From: Bacteroidota bacterium
GTDB taxonomy: Bacteria; Bacteroidota; Bacteroidia; J057; JAJTIE01
Assembly: GCA_019638695.1 (NCBI GenBank)
Contig: JAHBTG010000032.1
Span: forward strand, 1 to 32,282
Direction of reading: 5' to 3'
DNA length: 32,282 bases
Of this stretch, positions 16,290 through 24,186 are shown piece after piece. Both the position numbers and the translations under genes were made by a program. Below the pieces are notes generated by a model that saw nothing but the letters and a program-made list of their open reading frames with translations, did no database searches and was not told the DNA's origin. Position 1 is the stretch's first letter. Each line of letters starts with the position of its first letter.

Positions 16290-17696
16290 TTAATGCCCCG
16301 CCTCCACCAGTTGCACAGAGGACTCCGCTTCAACCGGCCCGTCCTGCAATACCCCTTCCCAGCGGGCAATGACAGCGCTGGCCAGGCAGTTGCCCACCAC
16401 GTTGACGGTAGTGCGGCCCATATCCATCAGCTCATCTATGCCCAGTATGGCAAAAATAATGTAGGTGGGCAAGCCAAACTGAGCAGCCGTGCCCAGCAAA
16501 ATGATAAGAGAAGCCCGGGGCACCCCCGCCACCCCTTTGCTCGTGAGCATGAGGGTAAAGACCATAAGCATCTGGCTGGAGAAGCTCATCTCTATCCCGG
16601 CGGCCTGCGCCACAAATACCGAGGCCAGCGCCAGGTACAGCGTGGTGCCATCCAGGTTGAAACTATAACCTGTGGGCATGACAAAAGCCACCACATGCCG
16701 GGGCACACCAAAACCCATCATGCGTTCCATGGCGCTGGGCAAGGCCGCCTCACTGCTGGTGGTGGCAAACGCAATGGAAGCCGGCTTCTGCACGGCCTTG
16801 AGAAAACGGGGGATGTTGATCCGGGCGATGAGGGCCACGGGAAACAGTACTGCCAGCACAAAGAAGATCAGTGCCAGGTACAGTGTTCCCAGGAGTTGGA
16901 ACAAATTGCCCAGCACCTCCAGCCCCATATGCCCCACCGTATAAGCCATGGCGGCCCCTACCCCCAGCGGGGCCAGGTACATGACCAGCTCCACGAACTT
17001 GAACATGGTTTCGGAGAGGCTTTCGCAGAAGCGCAGCATGGGCCGCTTCATCTCGTCCTTCCGAACGAACGCCAGGGCCACGCCAAACAGCAGGCTGAAG
17101 ACCACTATCTGCAGGATCTGCCCTTCGGTAACGGACTTGGCGATGTTCTCGGGGAAGATATGCAGGATAATGTCCTGTACAGACTGGGCGGGGGGCACGG
17201 CCACCTGCTCGCTCTCCGCTACCGCTTTGGGAATCACCACCCCTTCTCCCGCACGGGTGAGGTTAATGGCGCCGATGCCAATGAACAAGGCAATAGTGGT
17301 AACCACCTCAAAATAGAGGAGCGACTTCCACCCCATGCGGCCCAGCTGTTTCATATTGCTGTGCCCGGCCACGCCCACCACCAGGGTAGCAAACAGCAAA
17401 GGGGCGATGGACGCTTTGATCAGCTTGAGGAATGCCTTGCTAAAGACATTGAGCTCCTGCGAACTCTCCGGGAAATAGTAGCCCACGGCAATGCCCAGCG
17501 CCATGCTGACCAATATCCAGGTAGTGAGGCTGCGCTTGTACAGGGCAAAAACCACCAGGGCGGCAAGCGCCGCAAACTGGCTGATACTATGCGCCATGCC
17601 AGGCACAGAGACCCCCAGGTACTCCAGGCCTCCCAAGATAGCCACCACAGAAATGGCGGCTACTGCCACCAGCAGAATGCGTTGTTGAATAGGCAT
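16290..17696 (-). CDS. Dicarboxylate/amino acid:cation symporter (DAACS family)
   Basis: A 468-residue inner-membrane transporter. Family hallmarks are KAFLKLIKASIAPLLFATLV, the hairpin-1 serine-rich motif FATTSSEAALPSAMERM, and GYSFNLDGTTLYLALASVF in the seventh transmembrane region. Hairpin 2 reads LMLTSKGVAGVPRASLIIL, and the eighth transmembrane region has IDELMDMGRTTVNVVGNCLA with the substrate-coordinating Asp/Arg-Thr-Asn pattern. Members import glutamate, aspartate or C4-dicarboxylates with Na+ or H+. The choice cannot be made here, so I give no symbol. The N-terminus has two extra hydrophobic segments before the core. It lies 38 bases after rsmA. Confidence 0.93.
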   Translation of the reverse strand: MPIQQRILLVAVAAISVVAILGGLEYLGVSVPGMAHSISQFAALAALVVFALYKRSLTTWILVSMALGIAVGYYFPESSQELNVFSKAFLKLIKASIAPLLFATLVVGVAGHSNMKQLGRMGWKSLLYFEVVTTIALFIGIGAINLTRAGEGVVIPKAVAESEQVAVPPAQSVQDIILHIFPENIAKSVTEGQILQIVVFSLLFGVALAFVRKDEMKRPMLRFCESLSETMFKFVELVMYLAPLGVGAAMAYTVGHMGLEVLGNLFQLLGTLYLALIFFVLAVLFPVALIARINIPRFLKAVQKPASIAFATTSSEAALPSAMERMMGFGVPRHVVAFVMPTGYSFNLDGTTLYLALASVFVAQAAGIEMSFSSQMLMVFTLMLTSKGVAGVPRASLIILLGTAAQFGLPTYIIFAILGIDELMDMGRTTVNVVGNCLASAVIARWEGVLQDGPVEAESSVQLVEAGH

Positions 17697-17734
17697 GGCC
17701 GCAAGTTATCACTTTATGGAGAAAGTACCGGGCG

Positions 17735-18478
17735 CTAGGCCAGTTGACGGGCCAGCAAGGCAAACTCCGCCACGCTGAGCTGCTCCGGCCGGCGGGCAGC
17801 CCAGCCCTCGGGCAACTCCAGCGGCAGGCTCTTCACGGCATTGCCCAGCATCTTGCGCCGCTGGTTAAAAGCGGTCTTCACCACCTGTGCCAGGGGCGCC
17901 AGCGCCAGCTCATCCGCCTGCCGGCGGCGGACCAGCCGGATGACGCCGCTATGCACCTTGGGCGGCGGAGAAAAAGCACCCGGAGGCACTGTGAAGGCAT
18001 ATTGCACCTCGTAGTAATATTGCAGCAATACGGACAAAATCCCATATTCCTTGTTATCCGGCGGAGCGGCTATGCGACGGGCCACCTCCCGCTGCAGCAT
18101 AAATACCCCTTCCTGCACCTGTGCCCGCAGTTCCAGCATGCGGAAGAGAATGGGGGAAGAAAGGTTATAAGGCAAGTTGCCGATCCATGCCTGAGATCCT
18201 GGGGGTAAATCGCACTCCAGGATACTGGCATGAATGACCCGCACCTGCGGCAACTCCCGGGCCAGCCACGCCACGCTTTCATCGTCCACCTCCACTGCCG
18301 TGAGGTTCAGCCCGCGTGCGACCAGGCGTGTGGTGAGCACCCCCATGCCGGGACCGGTTTCGATAACGGGCAGCTCACTGCGTTGTAACAAACCTACAAT
18401 TCGGTCTGCCACAGGCTGGGAAGTGAGGAAGTGCTGGCCCAGCCATTTTTTCGCGCGAACTTTATCAGAAGATGCCAT
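17735..18478 (-). CDS. rsmA: 16S rRNA dimethyladenosine transferase RsmA (KsgA)
   Basis: A 247-residue SAM-dependent enzyme that dimethylates the two adjacent adenines near the 3' end of 16S rRNA during 30S maturation. Visible features are the N-terminal KKWLGQHFLTSQPVADRIV, SAM motif I VIETGPGMGVLTTRLV, AVEVDDESV, the target-site motif WIGNLPYNLSSPILFRML, MLQREVARRI, and the C-terminal AFNQRRKMLGNAVKSL. The start at 18478 gives the family N-terminus and leaves 91 bases to the divergent pepA gene. It appears to lead the leftward series rsmA-symporter-thioesterase-yihY-HhH-SRPBCC. Confidence 0.97.
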   Translation of the reverse strand: MASSDKVRAKKWLGQHFLTSQPVADRIVGLLQRSELPVIETGPGMGVLTTRLVARGLNLTAVEVDDESVAWLARELPQVRVIHASILECDLPPGSQAWIGNLPYNLSSPILFRMLELRAQVQEGVFMLQREVARRIAAPPDNKEYGILSVLLQYYYEVQYAFTVPPGAFSPPPKVHSGVIRLVRRRQADELALAPLAQVVKTAFNQRRKMLGNAVKSLPLELPEGWAARRPEQLSVAEFALLARQLA

Positions 18479-18482
18479 TTCG

Positions 18483-18490
18483 CAAACATA
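18483..18490 (-). promoter_or_regulatory. Possible -7 box of rsmA
   Basis: The minus strand reads TATGTTTG, an exact TAnnTTTG match, only five bases before the rsmA ATG. Initiation from it would give an almost leaderless mRNA, and no -33 TTG is at the normal distance, so it may be chance. Confidence 0.25.
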
Positions 18491-18569
18491 CGGCTATTCG
18501 CCTGCAAGTTTTACTAACTTTACCGCCGCTAAAAACAACTCTCTCCTATTCTACCCAACATTATTTCCT

Positions 18570-20015
18570 ATGCAAATAGAGATTGTAGAAAAAATAGATA
18601 CCGGTAAGCTCTCACTGGTTTTGCTATGCAAGGAAAACCTGGAAGCAGTGCGTGCAGGGGTACCCAACCTGCCCAGGGACCTGGAGCTCACGGCCGAAGA
18701 CTGCAACAAAGAAGCGCAGTTCCGCTACTGGACGGCCGACCAGCGATGGCTGTTCTATGGCATGGGTCACCTGGAAGACGTATCTCCCGAGGCAGTGCGC
18801 AAGCTGATCCACAAGGCTGTGGGCGAAGCCAACCAGACCAAAGCCAGCCACCTGCAGATCGTACTGCTGGGCATGACCAGCCACCACGACGCCCGCCTGC
18901 TGGCGATGGCCCTGGGAGAAATGCCCATTCTGAGTAACTACCAGTTCCTGGTACACAAGACCCAGGAGGTCAAAAAGAACACGCTGGAAAATATATACCT
19001 GCTCACCGATATTGCAGATGCCAAACGACTGGTAAAACAGGCGGGCATCGTAGCCCAGGCCGCCTGCCTTACCCGGGACCTGGTAAACGAGCCGCCGAAC
19101 ATCATCACTGCCGAAACACTGGCAGCACAAGCCCAGAAGCATGGCAAAGCCGCCGGCATAGAGGTCAAGGTGCTCCATAAAAAAGAAATCGAGGAGCTGA
19201 AAATGGGCGGCTTGCTGGCAGTGAATCGCGGCAGCGCCCTGCCGCCCACCTTCACTATCATGGAATACAAGCCCAAGAACGCCCGCAACCAGAAGCCCGT
19301 AGTGCTAGTGGGCAAAGGTATTGTATTTGACACCGGCGGGTTGAGTCTGAAACCCACCCCGGGCAGTATGGACAGCATGAAATGTGATATGGCCGGAGCC
19401 GCTACTGTAATTGGTACCCTGGTGGCCATTGCACAGAATGAACTGCCCGTGCATGTGATAGGACTCTTGCCTGCTACGGACAACCGTCCGGGTTATGACG
19501 CCTATACCCCCAACGATGTGGTGACCATGATGAGCGGCCTCAAAGTGGAGGTACTCAACACGGACGCAGAAGGCCGCATGATCCTGGGAGATGCGCTGCA
19601 CTATGCCAAACGCTATACGCCTGAGCTGGTGATAGACCTGGCCACCCTCACCGGGGCAGCCGTCGTCGCACTGGGCAGTCATGCCACGGCGCTTATGAGC
19701 ACTGCAGACCGGGAAGTCACCCAGCGGCTGGCAGAAGCCGGGGAACGCATGTATGAAAAGGTGGCAGAGCTTCCCCTCTGGGCCGAATATGATGAACAGA
19801 TCAAGAGCGACATTGCAGACATCAAGAACATAGGCGGCAAGGGTGCCGGCACCATTACCGCCGGCAAGTTCCTGCAACGCTTTACAGACTATCCCTGGAT
19901 GCACCTGGACATCGCCGGCACCGCTTACCTGGAGGGCGCCATCGGCTGGCGCCCCAAGAATGCCACCGGTACCGGCGTGCGCCTGCTGCATGAGTTCCTG
20001 GCCCACTACGCATGA
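18570..20015 (+). CDS. pepA: M17 leucyl aminopeptidase
   Basis: A 481-residue two-metal cytoplasmic aminopeptidase that removes N-terminal residues from peptides. The C-terminal catalytic domain has VLVGKGIVFDTGGLSLKP (metal-binding Lys and Asp), MKCDMAGAATVIGTLVAI, LLPATDNRPGYDAYTPNDVV and the M17 signature NTDAEGRMILGDAL at residues about 330-343. GKGAGTITAGKFLQRFTDYPWMHLDIAG closes the active-site region. The N-terminal domain is the usual less-conserved macro-like part. I start at MQIEIVEKID (18570). The open frame extends upstream to 18234, but that stretch is antisense to rsmA. The stop overlaps the pdxA start by four bases. A TAACTTTA element in the 91-base divergent spacer could be its -7 box. 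Confidence 0.96.
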   Translation: MQIEIVEKIDTGKLSLVLLCKENLEAVRAGVPNLPRDLELTAEDCNKEAQFRYWTADQRWLFYGMGHLEDVSPEAVRKLIHKAVGEANQTKASHLQIVLLGMTSHHDARLLAMALGEMPILSNYQFLVHKTQEVKKNTLENIYLLTDIADAKRLVKQAGIVAQAACLTRDLVNEPPNIITAETLAAQAQKHGKAAGIEVKVLHKKEIEELKMGGLLAVNRGSALPPTFTIMEYKPKNARNQKPVVLVGKGIVFDTGGLSLKPTPGSMDSMKCDMAGAATVIGTLVAIAQNELPVHVIGLLPATDNRPGYDAYTPNDVVTMMSGLKVEVLNTDAEGRMILGDALHYAKRYTPELVIDLATLTGAAVVALGSHATALMSTADREVTQRLAEAGERMYEKVAELPLWAEYDEQIKSDIADIKNIGGKGAGTITAGKFLQRFTDYPWMHLDIAGTAYLEGAIGWRPKNATGTGVRLLHEFLAHYA

Positions 20016-21118
20016 GCACACGCCCACACCTGCACAACGAGCTCCCGGTGGTAGGCATCACTTTGGGAGATGTGAACGGCATCGGTCCGGAACTGGCCAT
20101 CAAAGCCTTCAATGACCCGGAGATGCTGAGTATCTGCACCCCTGTATTACTGGGGCCCGCCAAGGTGGTGCAATGGTATCGCAAGCTGTTGCAACCCAAG
20201 AACTTCCACGCCATTGCTCCGGAACAGATCGGCAAATACAAGCCCGGCCACATATACCTGGTCAACACCAGCCCGGACATGGAGCAGCCGCAGCCCGGAC
20301 AAGCCTCTGCCGAGGCGGGCAAGGCCGCCGCAGCCGCGCTGGAGGAAGCCATTAAGCAACTGGATGCCGGAATGCTGGATGTGCTGGTCACCCTGCCGAT
20401 AGAAAAGAACGCCATCCACGGCGACGCATTCCCCTACCCCGGGCATACGGAGTTCCTGACAGAACGCCTGCGGGCCAGGCAATCGCTCATGTTCATGATA
20501 CATGAGAGCCTCAAGGTAGCCGTGGCAACCAACCATCTGCCGCTCCAGGAGGTCTCCCGCCAGTTGACAGTAGATGCCCTGGTGCAGAAGCTGGTATTGA
20601 TCCATAATAGTCTGAAACTGGACTTCCGCCTGCAGAAGCCGCGTATCGCCGTGCTGGGCCTCAACCCCCATGCCGGAGACAAAGGGTTGCTGGGCAAGGA
20701 AGAACAGACCGTCATCCTGCCGGCCATTGAGCAGGTCAGAGCCCAGGGTATATTTGCCACAGGTCCTTTCCCGGCCGACGGTTTCTTTGCCGAGCATACC
20801 TACCGCAAGTTCGACGGTGTACTGGCTATGTACCACGACCAGGGGCTGATCCCTTTCAAAACCCTGGCAGGCCATGAAGGGGTCAACTTCACAGCAGGAT
20901 TACCTGTTGTGCGCACCAGCCCGGACCACGGTACGGCCTTTGATATTGCCGGCAAGGGAGAAGCCGATGCCACCTCTCTCCGCGCTGCTATTTATTGGGC
21001 TATCGATATCTACCGGGTGCGGCAGGACAACGAACACCTGGCCAAACATGCACTGAAATCCGGCGCTGCGGCCAAATTCACCTCCGGGCAGGATGAGGAT
21101 GCGCCACTGGGAGACTAA
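20012..21118 (+). CDS. pdxA: 4-hydroxythreonine-4-phosphate dehydrogenase PdxA
   Basis: A 368-residue NAD-dependent enzyme of the DXP-dependent pyridoxal 5'-phosphate pathway. It oxidises 4-phosphohydroxy-L-threonine to the precursor condensed by PdxJ. Visible motifs are VVGITLGDVNGIGPELAIKAF at the N-terminus, TLPIEKNAIHGDAFPYPGHTEFL with a metal-ligand His, and NPHAGDKGLLGKEE. GPFPADGFFAEHTYRKFDGVLAMYHDQGLIPFK carries further metal-ligand His residues, and VRTSPDHGTAFDIAGKG follows. Translation is coupled to pepA through an ATGA overlap. The C-terminus has about 25 extra hydrophilic residues. The transcript probably ends before the mqnE promoter region. Confidence 0.97.
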   Translation: MSTRPHLHNELPVVGITLGDVNGIGPELAIKAFNDPEMLSICTPVLLGPAKVVQWYRKLLQPKNFHAIAPEQIGKYKPGHIYLVNTSPDMEQPQPGQASAEAGKAAAAALEEAIKQLDAGMLDVLVTLPIEKNAIHGDAFPYPGHTEFLTERLRARQSLMFMIHESLKVAVATNHLPLQEVSRQLTVDALVQKLVLIHNSLKLDFRLQKPRIAVLGLNPHAGDKGLLGKEEQTVILPAIEQVRAQGIFATGPFPADGFFAEHTYRKFDGVLAMYHDQGLIPFKTLAGHEGVNFTAGLPVVRTSPDHGTAFDIAGKGEADATSLRAAIYWAIDIYRVRQDNEHLAKHALKSGAAAKFTSGQDEDAPLGD

Positions 21119-21146
21119 ACTGAACTGAGCTTTGGTGCTAAGTCCA

Positions 21147-21174
21147 TCTATTTTCAAAAAAAATTGAAAATAGA
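21147..21174. repeat. 11-bp perfect inverted repeat after pdxA
   Basis: TCTATTTTCAA/TTGAAAATAGA (21147-21157 with 21164-21174) flank six As. It may form a hairpin at the end of the pdxA transcript, but it lacks a T tract on the plus strand. Its right arm supplies the TTG of the mqnE promoter, so an operator role is equally possible. Confidence 0.5.
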
Positions 21175-21194
21175 AACCCAAGTGTGCATCTTTG
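21164..21194 (+). promoter_or_regulatory. Candidate mqnE promoter
   Basis: TTG (21164-21166), a 20-base spacer and CATCTTTG (21187-21194) match the Bacteroidota -33/-7 pattern TTG-N20-TAnnTTTG except for the first base of the -7 box. It ends 25 bases before the mqnE ATG. Confidence 0.5.
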
Positions 21195-21219
21195 TGTTGC
21201 GTAGTAAACCTATACACGG

Positions 21220-22374
21220 ATGCAGAGCAGCCCTTCCCTCTACCTGGCAGACAATCGACTGAACACGACGGAACTCACCATTCGCGACAAGGTGCGTGCG
21301 GGTATCCGCCTGACGGATGATGATGCCCTGGCCTTGTATGAAAGCGAGAACCTGCCCTTCCTCGGTGCACTGGCCCATGAGGTGCGTACCCGGAAGCATG
21401 GGCTGAATGCCTATTTTAACCGCAACTTCCATATAGAACCTACCAACATCTGCATCTATACCTGCGCCTTCTGCGCCTTTGCGCGCCGCCCCGGTGAAGA
21501 TGGCGGCTGGGAATACCGGCTGGATGAGATTGAGGATATAGTGCGGGCATATGACGGCAAACCCATTACAGAAGTGCATATCGTAGGCGGCGTGCACCCC
21601 AAGCGTGGTGTCGACTATTACGGCGAGATGATACAGCGTATCAAAGCCATCCGCCCGGATATCCACGTCAAGGGCTTCACGGCCGTGGAGCTGCGTGTGA
21701 TGTTTGCCCGCAGCAAGATGACTACCGAGCAAGGACTGCTGGCACTTCGGGAATATGGCCTGGACAGCCTGCCCGGCGGGGGTGCAGAGATCTTCCACCC
21801 GGAGATCCGCAGCCAGATCTGCGACACCAAGGCTGATACCGAGAACTGGCTGCATATCCATGAAACGGCCCATAAACTGGGTATCCCCAGTAACTGTACT
21901 ATGCTCTACGGGCATATTGAGCAATACCGCCACCGCGTGCATCACCTCAGCCTGCTGCGCAACCTGCAGGACCGCACGGGCGGCTTCAATACCTTTATCC
22001 CCCTCAAGTTCCGGGATGATAATAACGACCTGAGCTATGTGGGAGAGACCACCGTTATTGAAGACCTGAAGAACTACGCAGTCTCCCGCCTCTACCTGGA
22101 TAATATCGCCCATATCAAAGCCTACTGGCCCATGATCGGCAAGACTACCACTCAAATGGCGCTGAGCTATGGCGTGGACGATGTAGACGGCACTATAGAC
22201 GACAGCACCAAGATCTATTCGATGGCCGGCAGCGAAGAGCAAACCCCCAAGATGAGCACACCGGAGCTGATCCAGCTGATCCGGCAGGCAGGGCTCATCC
22301 CCATAGAGCGGGATACCCTCTACAACGTGCTGCACGACTATAGCAAGGAAACCTTTGCAGAACCCGCTGCCTGA
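21220..22374 (+). CDS. mqnE: Aminofutalosine synthase MqnE (radical SAM)
   Basis: A 384-residue radical SAM enzyme. In the futalosine route to menaquinone it adds an adenosyl radical to 3-[(1-carboxyvinyl)oxy]benzoate to form aminofutalosine. The cluster motif CIYTCAFCAF (Cys78, Cys82, Cys85) lies in the MqnE-typical context NRNFHIEPTNICIYTC. VHIVGGVHPKRG, LPGGGAEIFHPEIR and NCTMLYGHIEQYRHRVHHL (here beginning SNCTMLYGH) follow. The context sequence distinguishes it from MqnC. It opens a rightward cluster, with a histidine phosphatase and mqnA close behind (5- and 14-base gaps). Confidence 0.95.
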   Translation: MQSSPSLYLADNRLNTTELTIRDKVRAGIRLTDDDALALYESENLPFLGALAHEVRTRKHGLNAYFNRNFHIEPTNICIYTCAFCAFARRPGEDGGWEYRLDEIEDIVRAYDGKPITEVHIVGGVHPKRGVDYYGEMIQRIKAIRPDIHVKGFTAVELRVMFARSKMTTEQGLLALREYGLDSLPGGGAEIFHPEIRSQICDTKADTENWLHIHETAHKLGIPSNCTMLYGHIEQYRHRVHHLSLLRNLQDRTGGFNTFIPLKFRDDNNDLSYVGETTVIEDLKNYAVSRLYLDNIAHIKAYWPMIGKTTTQMALSYGVDDVDGTIDDSTKIYSMAGSEEQTPKMSTPELIQLIRQAGLIPIERDTLYNVLHDYSKETFAEPAA

Positions 22375-22379
22375 CCCCC

Positions 22380-23021
22380 ATGAATAACCCCTCCCCCCCT
22401 TTGCGCCTGTTTCTCATGAGACACGGAGAGACGGACTACAATAACCAGTCCATTATGCAGGGCGGCGGGGTAGACAGCAACCTGAATGAAGCCGGCCTGC
22501 AACAATCCCGGCTATTCCATGACCACTACCGGGATACCCCTTTTACAGCTATTTATACCAGCGGTTTGAAGCGTACGCTGCAGACCATCCAGCCTTTCGT
22601 GCGGCCGGGTCTCCGCCCCATGCCGCTGCTGGAACTGAACGAGATGTCCTGGGGTGTGCTGGAAGGGCAGCCCCGCACAGATGAGGTGGAGCGCTTATTA
22701 CAGCAAGCGCTGACGACCTGGACCGGGGGCAATACCTACTTTGCGGTGCGGGGCGGAGAAAGCCCCGAACAGGTGTGGGAGCGTGCCCATAGCGGCATCC
22801 GGCATATCATGCAAAAGCATACCGGCGGCGGGAATGTGCTCATCTGCACACACGGGCGCACCCTGCGCATCCTGTTAAGCCAGATGCTGGGTTACGGGCT
22901 GGCGCATATGCAACGCTTTGCCCATGCCAATACCGGGCTGAATATCCTGCGGGTAAGCGGTAACCGCTTTATCCCGGAGCTCCTGAACGATACCCGTCAC
23001 CTGACAACCGTACCGGCCTGA
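22380..23021 (+). CDS. Histidine phosphatase family protein
   Basis: A 213-residue protein of the phosphoglycerate mutase-like superfamily. The phosphohistidine motif LFLMRHGETDYNN has catalytic His15. IYTSGLKRTLQTIQPF supplies the second substrate Arg, WGVLEGQPRTDEV the acid/base Glu region, and VLICTHGRTLRILLSQML the second catalytic His. The reaction is phosphate transfer or hydrolysis on a small molecule, but the substrate is unknown. Lying between mqnE and mqnA with gaps of 5 and 14 bases, it is probably transcribed with menaquinone genes, though no phosphatase step is assigned in the futalosine pathway. Confidence 0.9.
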   Translation: MNNPSPPLRLFLMRHGETDYNNQSIMQGGGVDSNLNEAGLQQSRLFHDHYRDTPFTAIYTSGLKRTLQTIQPFVRPGLRPMPLLELNEMSWGVLEGQPRTDEVERLLQQALTTWTGGNTYFAVRGGESPEQVWERAHSGIRHIMQKHTGGGNVLICTHGRTLRILLSQMLGYGLAHMQRFAHANTGLNILRVSGNRFIPELLNDTRHLTTVPA

Positions 23022-23035
23022 AACCTATACCTGCC

Positions 23036-23812
23036 ATGAAGCTGGCTGCCGTCTCCTATCTCAATACCAAGCCCTTCCTGGAAGGGCTGCACACACATCC
23101 CATAGCCTCAGAACTGGAGATCCTGGAGTGCGTACCCTCTGAATGCGCCCGGCTGTTCCTGGACAGGGCCTGCGAAGTAGCGCTGGTGCCCGCCGCGGCG
23201 CTGTTACAACTTCCCCAGGCGCATCTCCTGGACAAGTGGTGCATAGGCGCTGCCGGGCAGGTAGACAGCGTATACCTGTTCAGCCAGGTACCCATCCCTG
23301 AAGTTACGCACCTGGTACCCGACAGCCACAGTCTCACCAGCAACCTGCTGGCGCGCATCCTGATGACCCACCACTGGCGAAAACCGGTCACTCTCCTTCC
23401 GCACGGTAACTGGGCAGAAGACATCCGGGACACGACAGCGGGAGTAGTGATCGGCGACAAGGCCGTTCAGGCGCGCCACCGCTATGCCTACCGCTATGAC
23501 CTGGCCGAGGCCTGGCACAGCTACACCGGCCTGCCCTTTGTATTTGCCGTGTGGGTATACTGGCCCAACCAGGTAACTGCCGTGCAGCGTACAGCGCTGG
23601 AAGCCGCTTTTACCCTGGGCCAGCAAAGCCGACATGCCGTGGCAGAAAAATGGGCGCATCATTTTGGGCTAAGCTCCCTGGAGGCGCTGCATTATTTTGA
23701 GCACAGCATCTCCTATGAGCTGGATGCCGCCAAGCAACAAGCATTGGCACGTTACCTGCAGCTGGGCGCTCAACTGGAGCGCACCACTTCGCCGGACCTG
23801 GTGATCGGGTGA
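23036..23812 (+). CDS. mqnA: Chorismate dehydratase MqnA
   Basis: A 258-residue enzyme with a periplasmic-binding-protein-like fold. It dehydrates chorismate to 3-[(1-carboxyvinyl)oxy]benzoate, the first step of the futalosine menaquinone pathway. The N-terminal KLAAVSYLNTKPFLEGL is the family hallmark. VPSECARLFLDRACEVALVPAAALL and QVDSVYLFSQVPI (here GQVDSVYLFSQVP) follow. VVIGDKAVQARHRYAYRYDLAEAWHSYTGLPFVFAVW is also typical. The product is the substrate of MqnE, encoded two genes upstream, which fixes the pathway assignment. Other pathway genes (mqnB, mqnC, mqnD) are not in the window. The decayed regulator cassette starts about 20 bases after the stop. Confidence 0.95.
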   Translation: MKLAAVSYLNTKPFLEGLHTHPIASELEILECVPSECARLFLDRACEVALVPAAALLQLPQAHLLDKWCIGAAGQVDSVYLFSQVPIPEVTHLVPDSHSLTSNLLARILMTHHWRKPVTLLPHGNWAEDIRDTTAGVVIGDKAVQARHRYAYRYDLAEAWHSYTGLPFVFAVWVYWPNQVTAVQRTALEAAFTLGQQSRHAVAEKWAHHFGLSSLEALHYFEHSISYELDAAKQQALARYLQLGAQLERTTSPDLVIG

Positions 23813-23840
23813 CCTACAGGCAACGGCTAACCCCATTCAC

Positions 23841-23950
23841 ATGGAAACCTTTGTAGCAATGCAGCCCCACGGTCAGCAAGGGCTTGCCCCACTATAAATC
23901 TATGCGCAAATGGCGGTGCAGATTGCAATCAGCAACAAGAAGCCCTTTTC
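23841..23950 (+). pseudogene. Decayed copy of the HTH-like gene at 28361
   Basis: Begins ATGGAAACCTTTGTAG, identical to the start of the intact gene, and the match extends a little upstream (CGGCTAACCCC, then CACATGG). The frame reads METFVAMQPHGQQGLAPL and then hits TAA, because 14 bases present in the intact copy after CACTATA are missing. Homology resumes with ATGCGCAAATGG and GATTGCAA. Most of the following segment is deleted, and the remnant ends near CCCTTTTCC. At that point it is joined directly to the remnant of the sigma-like gene. It is clearly non-functional as a protein. Confidence 0.85.
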
Positions 23951-24118
23951 CTGACCCGAACCTGGATCTGGCGATACTGTCCTGGACAAAGTGCCTGGAA
24001 ACCGGGAAGTCCCGGCAAGCGAATCTACCGTCTCCTGGACCAGGTCAGGAGCTGGCTGGAAGCGGACCATGGACGCAAGGTTCTACTGTATGAGGTGCGG
24101 AAGAAGGGTGTAGCCTGA
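23951..24118 (+). pseudogene. Decayed copy of the sigma-factor-like gene at 28570
   Basis: Starts inside the gene with CTGACCCGAACCTGG (matching the intact DPNLALAIL region, here DPNLDLAILS). It then lacks about 80 bases, resumes at CTGGAAACC (LETGKSRQA against LETRKSRQA), and has a one-base insertion after RQA. If that is corrected, the C-terminus reads IYRLLDQVRSWLEADHGR and then KVLLYEVRKKGVA before a TGA in the homologous position. These residues differ from the intact copy mostly by conservative changes, so this was probably a separate functional paralogue before it decayed, not a recent duplicate. Confidence 0.85.
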
Positions 24119-24122
24119 ACCC

Positions 24123-24167
24123 AAAAAACTATAATGCCGGACAAATATCCCGGCATTATAGTTTTTT
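24123..24167. terminator. Bidirectional hairpin terminator between the decayed cassette and the T9SS gene
   Basis: A perfect 18-bp inverted repeat (24123-24140 with 24150-24167, 9-base loop) has the core ACTATAATGCCGG. The arms begin and end with six As or Ts, so it can act as an intrinsic terminator in both directions. Confidence 0.9.
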
Positions 24168-24186
24168 GAGAGGGGGTGATGCGAAT

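Noticed and set aside
16293-17738. A 481-residue open frame antisense to the symporter gene
   Set aside because: It is unusually rich in His, Gln and Gly, as expected from an antisense frame, while the symporter motifs are unmistakable.
18234-18569. An upstream extension of pepA by 112 residues
   Set aside because: The extension overlaps rsmA in antisense and is absent from the M17 family; MQIEIVEKID at 18570 is the natural start.
21154-22335. A 393-residue open frame antisense to mqnE
   Set aside because: mqnE shows the radical SAM cluster and family motifs across its length, so the opposite frame is a shadow.
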